Assembly (NCBI RefSeq): GCF_020162115.1
Contig: NZ_CP083911.1
Location: 744,001-808,000 of the forward strand
From: Tepidimonas taiwanensis
Lineage (GTDB): Bacteria; Pseudomonadota; Gammaproteobacteria; Burkholderiales; Burkholderiaceae_C
DNA length: 64,000 nucleotides
Direction: 5' to 3'
Shown: positions 27,064-36,601 of the stretch, one piece after another
Layout of the letters: each line of letters begins with the position of its first letter
Numbering within the stretch: position 1 is the first letter of the stretch
The notes under the pieces: model-generated
What the model saw: only the letters and a program-made list of their open reading frames with translations
The model's database searches: none
Told to the model about the DNA's origin: nothing
Made by a program: the position numbers and the translations under genes

Positions 27064-28515
27064 ATGACCCTGACGCCCCGTTTTCCCGACGAGATGACCG
27101 CCGCCGACGGTGGCGTGCTCCCCCACTATGCCGCGTATGCCCGTTGGCTCGCCCAGCAGCCGCCCGAGCGCATGGCCGCGCGGCGCGAGGAGGCGGAGGT
27201 GATCTTCCGTCGCGTGGGCATCACCTTCGCGGTGTACGGCGACAAGGATGAGGAGGGGGCCGGCACCGAGCGGCTGATCCCGTTCGACGTGATTCCGCGC
27301 ATCATCCCCGCCCACGAGTGGCAGACGCTGCAGCGCGGCCTGGTGCAGCGGGTGACGGCGCTCAACCGCTTTCTGCACGACATCTACCACGGGCAGGAGA
27401 TCCTGCGCGCCGGGGTCGTGCCGCGCGAGCCGGTGGAGCACAACGCGCAGTTTCGCCCCGAAATGGTGAATGTCGATGTGCCTGGCGGCGTGTATGCCCA
27501 CATTGCGGGCGTGGACATCGTGCGCGCACCGTTGCCGGGCGCCGGCGGCGAGCCGCAGTACATCGTGCTGGAGGACAACCTGCGGGTGCCGTCGGGCGTC
27601 AGCTACATGCTCGAGGACCGCAACATGATGATGCGGCTGTTTCCCGAGCTGTTCCGCGAACACCGCGTCGCCCCCGTGGCGCACTACCCGGACCTGCTGC
27701 TGGAGACGCTGCGCTCGGTGGCGCCGAGCCACACGGCCGACCCGACCGTCGTCGTGCTCACGCCGGGCATCTACAACAGCGCGTATTTCGAGCATGCGTT
27801 CCTCGCGCAACAGATGGGCGTGGAACTGGTCGAGGGGCAGGACCTGTTCGTGCGCGACGGGTTCGTCTACATGCGCACGACGCGCGGCCCGCAGCGGGTG
27901 GACGTGATCTACCGGCGCATCGACGACGATTTTTTGGACCCGCTGGCGTTTCGGCCCGACTCGATGCTGGGCTGCGCCGGGCTGCTCGACGCCTACCGCC
28001 GCGGCAACGTGACGCTGTGCAACGCGATCGGCACCGGTGTGGCCGACGACAAGTCGATCTACCCGTACGTGCCGAAGATGATCGAGTTCTACCTCGGCGA
28101 AAAGCCCCTCCTGGCCAACGTGCCGACGTATCTGGGGCGCGAGCCGGACGATCTGGCTTATGTCCTAGATCACCTTCCGGAACTCGTCGTCAAGGAGGTG
28201 CACGGCGCCGGGGGCTACGGCATGCTGGTCGGCCCCGCGGCGACGCGCGCGGAGATCGAGCGCTTCCGCGAGGCGTTGCGCGCCCACCCGCAGCGCTACA
28301 TCGCCCAGCCGACGCTGGCGCTGTCGACGTGCCCGACCTACGTCGAGCAGGGGATCGCCCCGCGCCACATCGACCTGCGGCCCTTCGTGCTGTCGGGCAA
28401 GACGGTGCAGATGGTGCCCGGGGGCCTGACGCGCGTGGCGCTGCGTGAGGGCTCACTCGTCGTCAATTCCTCGCAGGGCGGCGGCACCAAGGACACCTGG
28501 GTGCTGGAAGCCTGA
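27064..28515 (+). CDS. Circularly permuted type 2 ATP-grasp protein (DUF404/DUF407)
   Basis: Protein of 483 residues of the circularly permuted ATP-grasp type 2 family. Diagnostic stretches are VPREPVEHNAQFRPEM-like segments, YIVLEDNLRVPSGVSYMLEDR near 175, IYRRIDDDFLDPLAFRPDS near 290 and the C-terminal SSQGGGTKDTWVL. The fold suggests ATP-dependent peptide or amide bond formation, but the substrate is unknown for the family. It is followed 31 bp later by an alpha-E protein, its regular partner. The transglutaminase-like or proteasome-like genes that often complete this cluster are not next to it. Confidence 0.85.
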   Translation: MTLTPRFPDEMTAADGGVLPHYAAYARWLAQQPPERMAARREEAEVIFRRVGITFAVYGDKDEEGAGTERLIPFDVIPRIIPAHEWQTLQRGLVQRVTALNRFLHDIYHGQEILRAGVVPREPVEHNAQFRPEMVNVDVPGGVYAHIAGVDIVRAPLPGAGGEPQYIVLEDNLRVPSGVSYMLEDRNMMMRLFPELFREHRVAPVAHYPDLLLETLRSVAPSHTADPTVVVLTPGIYNSAYFEHAFLAQQMGVELVEGQDLFVRDGFVYMRTTRGPQRVDVIYRRIDDDFLDPLAFRPDSMLGCAGLLDAYRRGNVTLCNAIGTGVADDKSIYPYVPKMIEFYLGEKPLLANVPTYLGREPDDLAYVLDHLPELVVKEVHGAGGYGMLVGPAATRAEIERFREALRAHPQRYIAQPTLALSTCPTYVEQGIAPRHIDLRPFVLSGKTVQMVPGGLTRVALREGSLVVNSSQGGGTKDTWVLEA

Positions 28516-28546
28516 GCCCGTCCCCTCGCCATCCCCGGAGACCGAA

Positions 28547-29521
28547 ATGCTGTCCCGCACCGCCGACCACCTGTTCTGGATGGCGCGCTACACCGAACGC
28601 GCCGAAAACACCGCCCGCATGCTCGACGTGCACTACCAGATGTCGCTGCTGCCGCAGTCCGCGCAGGTCGCGCGGCAGGGCTGGGAGGCGCTGCTGCGCA
28701 TCAGCGAGCTGCTGCCCGCCTACCAATACCAGCACGGCGAGGTCAACGCGCGCGACGTGCTGCACTTCATGGTGCGCGACGAGCACAACCCGTCGAGCAT
28801 CTATTCGTGCCTGCGCGCCGCGCGGGAAAACGCCCGCGCGGTGCGCGGCGTGCTCACCACCGAGCAGTGGGAGACGCAGAACCAGACCTGGCTGGAGCTG
28901 CAGCGCCTGCTGCGCAGCGGGGACTTCGAGCGCGACCCCGGGCCGTTTTTCGAGTGGGTGAAATTCCGCTCGCACGTCTCGCGCGGGGTGGCCTACGGGA
29001 CGATGCTGCAGGACGAGGCGTTTCACTTCCTGCGCATGGGCACGTTTCTGGAGCGGGCCGACAACACCGCGCGGATGCTGGACGTGAAGTTTCACGCCGT
29101 GCCGCACGACCCCGCCGGGGCGCTCGCGGCGGGCGACGCCGCGGCGTCGGATCCGACACTGGACTTCTACCACTGGAGCAGCGTGTTGCGCAGCGTCAGC
29201 GCGTTCGAGATCTACCGCAAGGTTTACCGCAGCGTCATCACGCCGGAGCGGGTGGCGGAGCTGCTGATCCTGCGCGCGGACATGCCGCGCAGCCTCGCCG
29301 CATGCCTGGACGAGGTGGTGCGCAACCTGGAGGCGGTGCGCAATGAGCATTCCGCCGAGACCGAGCGCCACGCCGGGCGGCTGCGCGCGCAGCTGCGCTT
29401 TGCGCGCATCGACGAGATCCTGGACCACGGCTTGCACGCGTTCCTGACGCAGTTTCTGGAGCGCGTCAACGCGCTGGGCACGCGCATCAGCCAGACCTTT
29501 TTGCTGCCGGCGGCGGCGTGA
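28547..29521 (+). CDS. Alpha-E domain protein (DUF403)
   Basis: All-helical protein of 324 residues opening with MLSRTADHLFWMARYTERAENTARMLDVHYQM, the hallmark of the alpha-E (DUF403) family; a second similar segment, GTFLERADNTARMLDVKFH, recurs near residue 165. It is almost always encoded with a circularly permuted ATP-grasp protein, as here, and is thought to work with it in an uncharacterised peptide-modification pathway. GGAG at 28537-28540 precedes ATG 28547. Confidence 0.85.
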   Translation: MLSRTADHLFWMARYTERAENTARMLDVHYQMSLLPQSAQVARQGWEALLRISELLPAYQYQHGEVNARDVLHFMVRDEHNPSSIYSCLRAARENARAVRGVLTTEQWETQNQTWLELQRLLRSGDFERDPGPFFEWVKFRSHVSRGVAYGTMLQDEAFHFLRMGTFLERADNTARMLDVKFHAVPHDPAGALAAGDAAASDPTLDFYHWSSVLRSVSAFEIYRKVYRSVITPERVAELLILRADMPRSLAACLDEVVRNLEAVRNEHSAETERHAGRLRAQLRFARIDEILDHGLHAFLTQFLERVNALGTRISQTFLLPAAA

Positions 29522-29548
29522 GGGGGATACCTGATCGGCTTCAGGGGC

Positions 29549-29577
29549 GGCGGACCTTGTGGTTCCGCCTTGATTTT
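29549..29577 (+). terminator. Possible intrinsic terminator after the alpha-E gene
   Basis: GGCGGA (29549-29554) and TCCGCC (29564-29569) can pair around a nine-base loop, followed by TTGATTTT. The U-tract is interrupted, so strength is doubtful. The rest of the gap to the next (converging) gene, about 29578-29694, shows nothing else of note. Confidence 0.45.
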
Positions 29578-29694
29578 GTATCGGCTCCCTCGCGTCCGTT
29601 ACACCCAAGGGAGGCTGGGCGGAAACAAAAAATGCCGTCGCACCGCATCGATCCGATCCTGTCCCGGGGATTGATCGGGGAACCCTCCGGTCTG

Positions 29695-30231
29695 TCAGTC
29701 ACCGGGGCGTGCCGCCGACGCGGGCGTCGGTGCGTACGACGGCAGCGGGCACGGCCGCAGGCGCACCATCTCGTCGCCAGAGCTGCCGGTGTTTGGACCC
29801 GCGTGCGCCCGCCACGTGGCCAGCGGCCGGCAAACCCCGTCGATGCACAGTGTGTAGTCCGCCGCGTGGGCAGAGTGCATCAGGCGCAGCGCAGGCAGCG
29901 GCGTGGGCGCGGGTGCCCACTCATAGCCGCCCGCGCGCCAGCGCGCGTGCGGCGCGGGTTCCATGCCAGCCCCGGAGCCGACCACGCGCGCTTGCATCGG
30001 ACACAGCGCGCCGTGCGGCAGCGGGGCGCAGCGCGCGCCGGTGTCGGCGGGGGCGAGGACCGCGTAGCGCTCTTCCCAGCGTACGCGCTCGATCGAGTGC
30101 GTCCACGCCAGCATGATGTCGCGGGCCGGCAGCGCGACCTCGTCGGCCGAGGCGGTGTTGTGGGCGTCGGGCAGATCCGCCGCATTCGCCGCCCACGCCA
30201 GGCACAGCCCCCACACCACAGCGGCCGCCAT
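29695..30231 (-). CDS. DUF1850-family protein associated with TAXI TRAP transporter
   Basis: Protein of 178 residues with an N-terminal signal-like helix (AAAVVWGLCLAWAANAADLP) and the DUF1850 pattern, including MLAWTHSIERVRWEERYAV. DUF1850 proteins are typically encoded directly downstream of the fused TRAP permease of TAXI-type transporters; here the gap is 22 bp. GAGG precedes ATG 30231. Likely exported or membrane-anchored; the function of the family is unknown. The tail is proline-rich. Confidence 0.8.
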   Translation of the reverse strand: MAAAVVWGLCLAWAANAADLPDAHNTASADEVALPARDIMLAWTHSIERVRWEERYAVLAPADTGARCAPLPHGALCPMQARVVGSGAGMEPAPHARWRAGGYEWAPAPTPLPALRLMHSAHAADYTLCIDGVCRPLATWRAHAGPNTGSSGDEMVRLRPCPLPSYAPTPASAARPGD

Positions 30232-30253
30232 ACTGGTCCTCGGTGCCCGCCCT

Positions 30254-32308
30254 TCAATGGGCGGGGACGCGCCGTCGCTGCCGCAGCCCGTGCCACGCGA
30301 GCAACGCCACCGTCGCACCCAGGCCGATCTCGTCGGTGATCGGCAGCGCCACGACGAGGAAACTCGCCGCGCCTATGGCCCAGGCGCGCTCCCACCACGC
30401 CAGCGGCCCCCACAGGTAGCCGATCGCCCCGGCCCCCCACAGGCCGATGGCCACCAGCGCCTTGAAGACGATCCACGCGACCGCTCCCCACGTCGGGTCG
30501 CCCTGCAGCATCAGCGCCGGGCTGTAGACCGCCATGAACGGTACGACGAAGCCGGCGATGGCCACGCGCACCGCGTTGAGGCTGATGAGCAGGCCTTTTT
30601 CACGCGCGATCGGTGCCGCGGCGAACGCGGCCAGCGCCACCGGCGGCGTTAGGTCGGCCATGATCCCGAAGTAAAAGACGAACATGTGCGACACGATCAG
30701 CGGTACGCCCAGCTCCAGCAGGACGGGCGCGGCCAGCGAGCTCGTGATGATGTAGTTCGGGATGGTCGGGATGCCCATGCCCAGCACCAGGCACGTCAGC
30801 ATGGTCAGCAGCAGCGCCAGCAGCAGGTTGTCGCGCCCGACCGCGATGACGTGGCCGCCGATCTCGGCCGCGACGCCGGTGAGGTTGATGATGCCGATGA
30901 TGACGCCGACCAGCGCGCACGCGGCGGCGACCGGCAGCGCGTGCGCCGCGCCCTCGACCAGCGCGCGCAGCGCGGTGCGGCGCGCCTCCGCCCCGACGCG
31001 CAGCGCATACGTCAGCGCCACCAACACCGCGGTGACGACGAAGAACGTGCCTGCCCCGAAGCGGAAAAACCCCGCGCACGCCAGCGCCAGCAGCACCCAG
31101 AACAGGATGCGCAGCGGCACACCGCGGATACCCTGCATCACCGCCGCGCCGAAGATCAGCACCACGGTCAGCGCCAGACCCACCGTGCCGGAAAACATCG
31201 GCGTGTAGCCGGAAAAGAGCAGCGCCACCAGCGCCGCCAGTGGCAGCAGCAAATACCAGCGCTCGCGCACCGTCGTCCAGGGGTTGGGGCATTGCTCGCG
31301 CGGCAGGCCCAGCAGCCCCTTGCGCCCGGCCTCCAGGTGCACCATCCAGAACGCGGTGACGAAGTACAGGATCGCCGGGATGAGCGCGGCCTTGACGATG
31401 GCCAGATACGGCACGTTGATCGTCTCGGCCATGATGAACGCGACCGCCCCCATCACGGGCGGCATGATCTGGCCGCCCATGCTGGCGGTGGCCTCCACCC
31501 CACCGGCGAACGCGGGGCTGTAGCCGAAGCGCTTCATCAGCGGGATCGTGAACTGGCCCGTCGTCACCACGTTGGCGACGCCCGAGCCGTTGATCGTGCC
31601 CATCAGGCCGGAGGAGATCACCGCCACCTTGGCCGGTCCGCCGCGCGTGTGGCCCACCGTGCCCATCGCGAAATCCGTGAACAGGCGCACCATACCGGCC
31701 TGTTCCAGAAACGCGCCGAAGAGGATGAACAGGAAGATATACGTCGACGACACGTAGGTCGGCGTGCCGTAGATGCCCTCGGTGCCGAAGCCCAGCGTGG
31801 CGATGAGGATTTCCCAGTCGTAGCCGCGGTGGGCGAGCGCCCCGGGCAGGTGCTGGCCGAACGCCCCGTAGGCGAGGAAGGCCGCACAGATGATCGGCAA
31901 CCCCCAGCCCATGACGCGCCGCGCGGCCTCGAAGACGAGCGCGATGGCGATGATGCCGATCACCCAGTCCGCACCCGCCAGTTCGCCAGCGCGCTGGGTC
32001 AGGTCGGCCTCGAACACCCACTGGTACACCCCGGTGGCAAACCCGGCGAGGCCCAGCGTCCAGCCGATCGCGAGTCCCGCGCTGCCGCGCCAGCCCGGCT
32101 GGTGGCGCCACGGCGGGTACAGGAGGAACACCAGCCAGAGCACGAAGCCCACGTGCAGGGCGCGGATCACCTGGCTGGACAGCGGGTGAAAGGCCGACAT
32201 CCAGAGCTGGAAGGCGGCAAAGGCCAGCGCCACCCAAAAAATCGGGCCGCGCAGGTCGGCCCGATCCGTGGGGCTGGCCACCGGAGAGGCGGTGGCGGCG
32301 GTCGTCAT
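30254..32308 (-). CDS. TRAP transporter fused permease (4TM/12TM)
   Basis: Inner-membrane protein of 684 residues with at least sixteen hydrophobic segments, the fused small plus large permease (DctQ-DctM) of TAXI-type TRAP systems. Typical segments are GTINGSGVANVVTTGQFTIPLMKRFGYSPAFAGGVEATASMGGQIMPPVMGA near 225-275 and GMGIPTIPNYIITSSLAAPVLLELGVPLIVSHMFVFYFGIMADLTPPVALAAFAAAPIA near 505-565. It uses an ion gradient to import a solute caught by the TAXI protein encoded 7 bp upstream. Substrates of relatives include glutamate and other organic acids; here unknown. Confidence 0.92.
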   Translation of the reverse strand: MTTAATASPVASPTDRADLRGPIFWVALAFAAFQLWMSAFHPLSSQVIRALHVGFVLWLVFLLYPPWRHQPGWRGSAGLAIGWTLGLAGFATGVYQWVFEADLTQRAGELAGADWVIGIIAIALVFEAARRVMGWGLPIICAAFLAYGAFGQHLPGALAHRGYDWEILIATLGFGTEGIYGTPTYVSSTYIFLFILFGAFLEQAGMVRLFTDFAMGTVGHTRGGPAKVAVISSGLMGTINGSGVANVVTTGQFTIPLMKRFGYSPAFAGGVEATASMGGQIMPPVMGAVAFIMAETINVPYLAIVKAALIPAILYFVTAFWMVHLEAGRKGLLGLPREQCPNPWTTVRERWYLLLPLAALVALLFSGYTPMFSGTVGLALTVVLIFGAAVMQGIRGVPLRILFWVLLALACAGFFRFGAGTFFVVTAVLVALTYALRVGAEARRTALRALVEGAAHALPVAAACALVGVIIGIINLTGVAAEIGGHVIAVGRDNLLLALLLTMLTCLVLGMGIPTIPNYIITSSLAAPVLLELGVPLIVSHMFVFYFGIMADLTPPVALAAFAAAPIAREKGLLISLNAVRVAIAGFVVPFMAVYSPALMLQGDPTWGAVAWIVFKALVAIGLWGAGAIGYLWGPLAWWERAWAIGAASFLVVALPITDEIGLGATVALLAWHGLRQRRRVPAH

Positions 32309-32315
32309 CGGCGCG

Positions 32316-33275
32316 TCACTTCAGCAGTCCGACCTCGCGGTAGTAGCGCTCCGCACCCGGATGCAGCGGCACCGGCATGCCCTTGAGGGCGTTCTCGCGC
32401 TTGATCGCGCGCGCGGCGTTGTGCGCGGCGTAGAGGGTATCGAGGTTGTCGTACATCGCCTTGGTCATGCGGTACACGACATCGTCCGGCACGCCGGCGT
32501 GCGTGACGAGGAAGTTGGGGATGGCGGCGGTGGGCACGTCGGTGGTCTGGCCGGTGTAGGTGTTGGCCGGGATCACCGCGGGCTGGTAGGCCGGGTCGCC
32601 AATCTTGGCGACGACCTCGGGCGGCACCGGGATGACGACGATCTTGATCGCGGTGGCGAGGTCGCGGATCGACGCCACGCCGAGGCCCGCCGACTGCAGC
32701 GTCGCGTCGAGCTGGCGGTTCTTCATCAGTTCGACCGATTCGCCAAAGGGCAGGTACTCCACCTTGGCGAGGTCGTTGTAGCTGAGCCCCGCGGCCTTGA
32801 AGATCTCGCGCGCGTTGAGCTCGGTGCCCGAACGTGCCGCGCCGACCGAGACGCGCTTGCCCTTGAGGTCGGCGAGCGTACGGATGCCCGAGTCGGCGTT
32901 CGCGACGATCTGGATGTAGTTGTTGTACAGCCCCGAGATGCCGCGCAGCTTGTCGAGCTTGGTCTTGAAGCCGGCTTCCTCGTTGCCTTTCCACGCGTCG
33001 GAGAGGGCATCGGCCAGCGTGAAAGCGACTTCGCCGCGGCCGGCCTGCAGGAGGTTGAGGTTTTCGGCCGAGGCGCGCGTGACCTGCGCGGTGCTGCGAG
33101 CGTTGGGGATTTCCTTCGCGTAGATCTGCGACAGCGCCACGCCGACGGGGTAGTAGACGCCGCTTTGGCCCCCGGTCAGGACGTTGATGAACTGGGTGGA
33201 TTGGGCGCTGGCGGTGCCGGCGATGAACGCGGCCCCCAGTCCGATGGCGGTGAACAGACGGCGGAACAGGCGCAT
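32316..33275 (-). CDS. TAXI-family TRAP solute-binding protein
   Basis: Periplasmic binding protein of 319 residues with signal peptide MRLFRRLFTAIGLGAAFIAGTASAQ. The mature start FINVLTGGQSGVYYPVGVALSQIY is the TAXI (TRAP-associated extracytoplasmic immunogenic) signature, followed by LNLLQAGRGEVAFTLADAL and LKGKRVSVGAARSGTELNAREIF. AGAGGAG precedes ATG 33275. First gene of a three-gene operon (binding protein, fused permease, DUF1850). Ligand unknown. Confidence 0.92.
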   Translation of the reverse strand: MRLFRRLFTAIGLGAAFIAGTASAQSTQFINVLTGGQSGVYYPVGVALSQIYAKEIPNARSTAQVTRASAENLNLLQAGRGEVAFTLADALSDAWKGNEEAGFKTKLDKLRGISGLYNNYIQIVANADSGIRTLADLKGKRVSVGAARSGTELNAREIFKAAGLSYNDLAKVEYLPFGESVELMKNRQLDATLQSAGLGVASIRDLATAIKIVVIPVPPEVVAKIGDPAYQPAVIPANTYTGQTTDVPTAAIPNFLVTHAGVPDDVVYRMTKAMYDNLDTLYAAHNAARAIKRENALKGMPVPLHPGAERYYREVGLLK

Positions 33276-33385
33276 GGGGTCTCCTCTGCGTGGCGCATGA
33301 AACGATGCCTGGATCGTAGCGTGGGCCGCGGCGCTTCGCGGTCAGGGGAAACCCCGCCCCGCCGCCGCGGGCGCGACAGGTTCGC

Positions 33386-36300
33386 TCAGCGCGCCGCGCG
33401 TGCCTGGGCGACGGCTTCGCCGAGGTCGAGCACCGCCATCGCGTAGTAGCTGCTCTGGTTGTAGCGCGTCAGCGCATAGAAGTTGGCGGTGCCCAGCACG
33501 TAGGTCGGCGGGGCGCCGCCGGCGTCGGGGTCGCCGTTTTGCAGCAGCACCAGCGCCAGCGGTCCGGCGTGCCCCTCCGCGGCCGGCTCGGGCACGGCCC
33601 CCAGCGCGCGCACCTGCGCCAGCGCGAAGGTGGGCCGGATGTCCGGACCGAGCAGCGTTTGCAGGCCCTCGCCAGGCGGCGGGGGCGTGACGGCGTAACG
33701 CGCGGGCATCCCACGCTGCCACCCGTGCGCGTGTAGGAAGCGGGCCACCGAGCCGATCGCGTCGGCGGCGCTGGCCGTGAGGTCGATGCGCCCGTCGCCG
33801 TCGTAGTCCACCGCGTGCGCGAGCCAACTGCTCGGCATGAACTGCGGCAGCCCCATCGCCCCGGCGTAGCTGCTGCGCCACGCGTCCGGTGCCGTGCCGC
33901 TGGCGCGGGCCAGCCGCAGGAAGGCGCGCAGCTCCCCCTGGAAAAACGCCTGCCGCGCGGCGGCGCGCGGGTGCTCGGCGGGGAAGTCCAGCGCCAGCGT
34001 CGTCAGCACGTCCAGCGTCCGGTGCTGGCCGCGGTGCTGTCCGTAGAGGGTCTCCACGCCGATGATGCCGACGATCACCGCGGCCGGCACGCCGTATTCG
34101 GCCTCCGCCCGTGCAAGGGTTGGGGCGTGCGTGTCCCAGAACCGCACGCCCGCCGCGATGCGCCGCGGCTCGATGAAGCGCGCGCGGTACGCGGCCCAGT
34201 TCTTGAAGGCGGTGGGCGGCGGGGGCAGCACGAACTGCCGCGCCCGCCGGTCCCAGCGCGCCTGCGCAATCCAGCGCTGCGCCCAGCCGTCGTCCCAGCC
34301 TTCCGCGCTGTCGATGGCGCGTGCCAGCGCCCGTGCGTCGTCACGCTGGGCGAACGGCCCCGGGGTGTCCGATCCTGCCTGCGCGGGCTGCGGCACGGCC
34401 CCGCCCACGATCGCCGCCACCGCCACCGCGGCGAGTGCGCCCAGCACACCGCGGCGCGGGGGGGCGGCGGGTGGTGTGACGTCTTGGGGGGCGGGTGCGC
34501 CGGGCGGCCGCGGTGTCGCCGTGAGGGGCGGGGGCAGGGTGCGCCAGCGGCGGCGCAGCGCGGTCAGCTCCATGTGGGCGGTGTGTGGGTTGGCATGGCG
34601 GGGATCGTAACGCAGCGCCTCCAGCGCGGTCAGCCAGCGCGCCCACGCGTCGGTGACGGCGGACGGTGCGCCGCTGGCGGCGATCGCGGCGAGCAGCCGC
34701 CGTGGCGTCAGCGGCGGCGCATAGATCACGCCCGCGCGAGCCCAGGTCCGCGCCGCACGCGCGAGCCAGCGCTGCCACGGGTCGCGGCGCGGCCAGCGCC
34801 ACGCGAGGGCCAGCACCCCTACGGTGGCGAGCACCGCCAGCGCGACGCCGAGCGCGCGTGCGGCGTCCTGCCAGCCCGCCGCGGTCAGCCCCAACCGGCG
34901 CAGCAGGTCCAGCTGCCGTGTCGGGCCGTAGTCCAGGATCCAGTCGTTCCAGCGCTGGTTGGCGGCGTCCCACAGGGCGCGCACGGATGCGAGCAGCCGT
35001 GGATCGACGCGCACCAGCGCCGCGGCCACCGGTCCGGGCGGTGGCGCGAGCCGCTCGCCGCTGACGGTGCGGTCGGGGCTGACCCAGGCGGTGGGGTCCA
35101 CCCGCACCCAGCCCTCGCCCGGCAGCCACACCTCCGCCCACGCGTGCGCGTCGCTGTGGCGCACGGTCCACAGCCCGTCCACGGGGTTGCGCTCGCCGCC
35201 CTGATACCCCGTGACCACGCGCGCCGGGATGTCCATCGCGCGCAGCGCGATCACGAACGCCGACGCGATGTGTTCGCAAAACCCCGCGCGCCGATCGAAC
35301 CAGAATTCGTCCGCGGTGTCGCGCCCGTACACACCGGGCTCCAGCGTGTAGCGGTAGCCGCCGTCGCGCAGGTGGCGCAGCACCGCCTCCATCAGCGCCC
35401 GGGGCGAGGCGTCGCCCACCTCGCGCCGCAGCGCCTGCGCCCAGGCCAACGTGCGCGGGTTGTAGCCGGGGGGCAGCTCGCGGTCCACCTGCAACGCCAG
35501 CCGCGCGGCGTCGGTGCCCAGCCGCTGCGGCGGCTGGGCGACGCCTTCGTAGCGCAACACGTCGGTGACGGGGCGCGGCAGCCACCATTGCCCGTCGGGT
35601 GTCGATTGCGGCGCGATGCCCGCGGCGGCCCCCGCGACGAGTCGTGGGGACGCGGGCGTCCATTCCAGCGTCGGCAGCCACGGGCGCAACGTCGGCTCCA
35701 GCGTGATCTGGTAGCGCCACGCCGGGGCGGCCGGCGCGGCGTGCAGGGCCGCATCCTCGCGCACCAGCGCGGGCGGCACGTCGGTCGCGGCGTCGGGCCC
35801 GTGCAGCGGCCGCCAGCGGCGCCCATCGAAGACGCGCAGCACCGGGCCGCGGAAGTACAGCGCCTCGCGCGGTGGCACGCCATCCGGGAAGGCGACGCGC
35901 AGCGCCACCCGCTCGTCGAGCGCCAGGCGCGCGACGTCGCCCACCTGCATCTGGCCGGACAGGCCGCTGCGCCCGATGGTGGTGTCGGTGGGGATGCCCC
36001 ACAGCGGCGGCAGGCGCGGAAACAGCGCGAACAGCAGCGCCATTACCGGCGCGCCCGCCAGTGCCTGCGCGCCGGCGGTGCGCGCGGCCTGCCACACGGG
36101 CGGGCGGCCCAGCGGCAGGTGCGCCAGCACCAGCGCCGTCAGCAGCCCCCACACGGCCAGCAGCGTGCCCAGCGCCGTCGCGAGCGACTGCGACGACAGC
36201 AGCGGCGTCAGCAGCGTGAAGAAGGCGAGGAAAAACACCACGTACGCGTCGCGGCGCGCGCGCAGCTCCAGGGTTTTGAGCGCCAGCAGCACGACGATCA

Positions 36301-36601
36301 GCGTGACCCCGGCGTCCGGCCCCAGCAGCGTGCGGTGCGTCATGACCGTCAGCGCCACCGCCAGCACGGTGAGCGCCACACGCCACGGCCAGCGCGGCAG
36401 CGGCCGGGCCTTCCACGCCAGCCAGCCGCGCCACACGAGCACCGCGGCCGTCAGCGCGCTCGTCCAGCCCGGCAGCCGCGCGACCTGCAGCGCGACGATG
36501 CCGCCGATGACCGTGAGCAGAAACAGCGTGTCGCGCGCCTCGCGCGGCAGGCGCTCGATCGCGGCGCGCCCGCGCGCCCACGGGCCCGCCATCAGTGACA
36601 T
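33386..36601 (-). CDS. Transglutaminase (TgpA-like) fused in frame to MltB-type lytic transglycosylase
   Basis: One uninterrupted frame of 1071 residues. Residues 1-675 are a TgpA-type protein: N-terminal membrane helices (about 20-190), periplasmic transglutaminase core with Cys in RAGFCEHIASAF (about 441), His in HSDAHAWAEVW (about 484) and Asp in RVDPTAW (about 500), a final helix near 575, and a cytoplasmic tail. From about 715 a hydrophobic stretch (GVLGALAAVAVAAIVGG, ending AQA) precedes an MltB/Slt35 domain with catalytic Glu in GIIGVETLYG (about 849), AGAMGLPQFMPSSW and DGDGRIDL. GGAGG supports ATG 36601. An internal ATG at 34573 could start a separate 395-residue MltB, but it has no ribosome-binding site and no stop precedes it. 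Third gene after moxR and DUF58. Confidence 0.8.
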   Translation of the reverse strand: MSLMAGPWARGRAAIERLPREARDTLFLLTVIGGIVALQVARLPGWTSALTAAVLVWRGWLAWKARPLPRWPWRVALTVLAVALTVMTHRTLLGPDAGVTLIVVLLALKTLELRARRDAYVVFFLAFFTLLTPLLSSQSLATALGTLLAVWGLLTALVLAHLPLGRPPVWQAARTAGAQALAGAPVMALLFALFPRLPPLWGIPTDTTIGRSGLSGQMQVGDVARLALDERVALRVAFPDGVPPREALYFRGPVLRVFDGRRWRPLHGPDAATDVPPALVREDAALHAAPAAPAWRYQITLEPTLRPWLPTLEWTPASPRLVAGAAAGIAPQSTPDGQWWLPRPVTDVLRYEGVAQPPQRLGTDAARLALQVDRELPPGYNPRTLAWAQALRREVGDASPRALMEAVLRHLRDGGYRYTLEPGVYGRDTADEFWFDRRAGFCEHIASAFVIALRAMDIPARVVTGYQGGERNPVDGLWTVRHSDAHAWAEVWLPGEGWVRVDPTAWVSPDRTVSGERLAPPPGPVAAALVRVDPRLLASVRALWDAANQRWNDWILDYGPTRQLDLLRRLGLTAAGWQDAARALGVALAVLATVGVLALAWRWPRRDPWQRWLARAARTWARAGVIYAPPLTPRRLLAAIAASGAPSAVTDAWARWLTALEALRYDPRHANPHTAHMELTALRRRWRTLPPPLTATPRPPGAPAPQDVTPPAAPPRRGVLGALAAVAVAAIVGGAVPQPAQAGSDTPGPFAQRDDARALARAIDSAEGWDDGWAQRWIAQARWDRRARQFVLPPPPTAFKNWAAYRARFIEPRRIAAGVRFWDTHAPTLARAEAEYGVPAAVIVGIIGVETLYGQHRGQHRTLDVLTTLALDFPAEHPRAAARQAFFQGELRAFLRLARASGTAPDAWRSSYAGAMGLPQFMPSSWLAHAVDYDGDGRIDLTASAADAIGSVARFLHAHGWQRGMPARYAVTPPPPGEGLQTLLGPDIRPTFALAQVRALGAVPEPAAEGHAGPLALVLLQNGDPDAGGAPPTYVLGTANFYALTRYNQSSYYAMAVLDLGEAVAQARAAR

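Noticed and set aside
30686..32386. Plus-strand frame opposite the TRAP permease
   Set aside because: Composition (Gln/Arg/His repeats) is that of an antisense shadow of a membrane-protein gene.
33815..36598. Plus-strand frame of over 900 codons opposite the transglutaminase
   Set aside because: Arginine/alanine/glutamine-rich translation with no domain; shadow of the fused tgpA-mltB gene.
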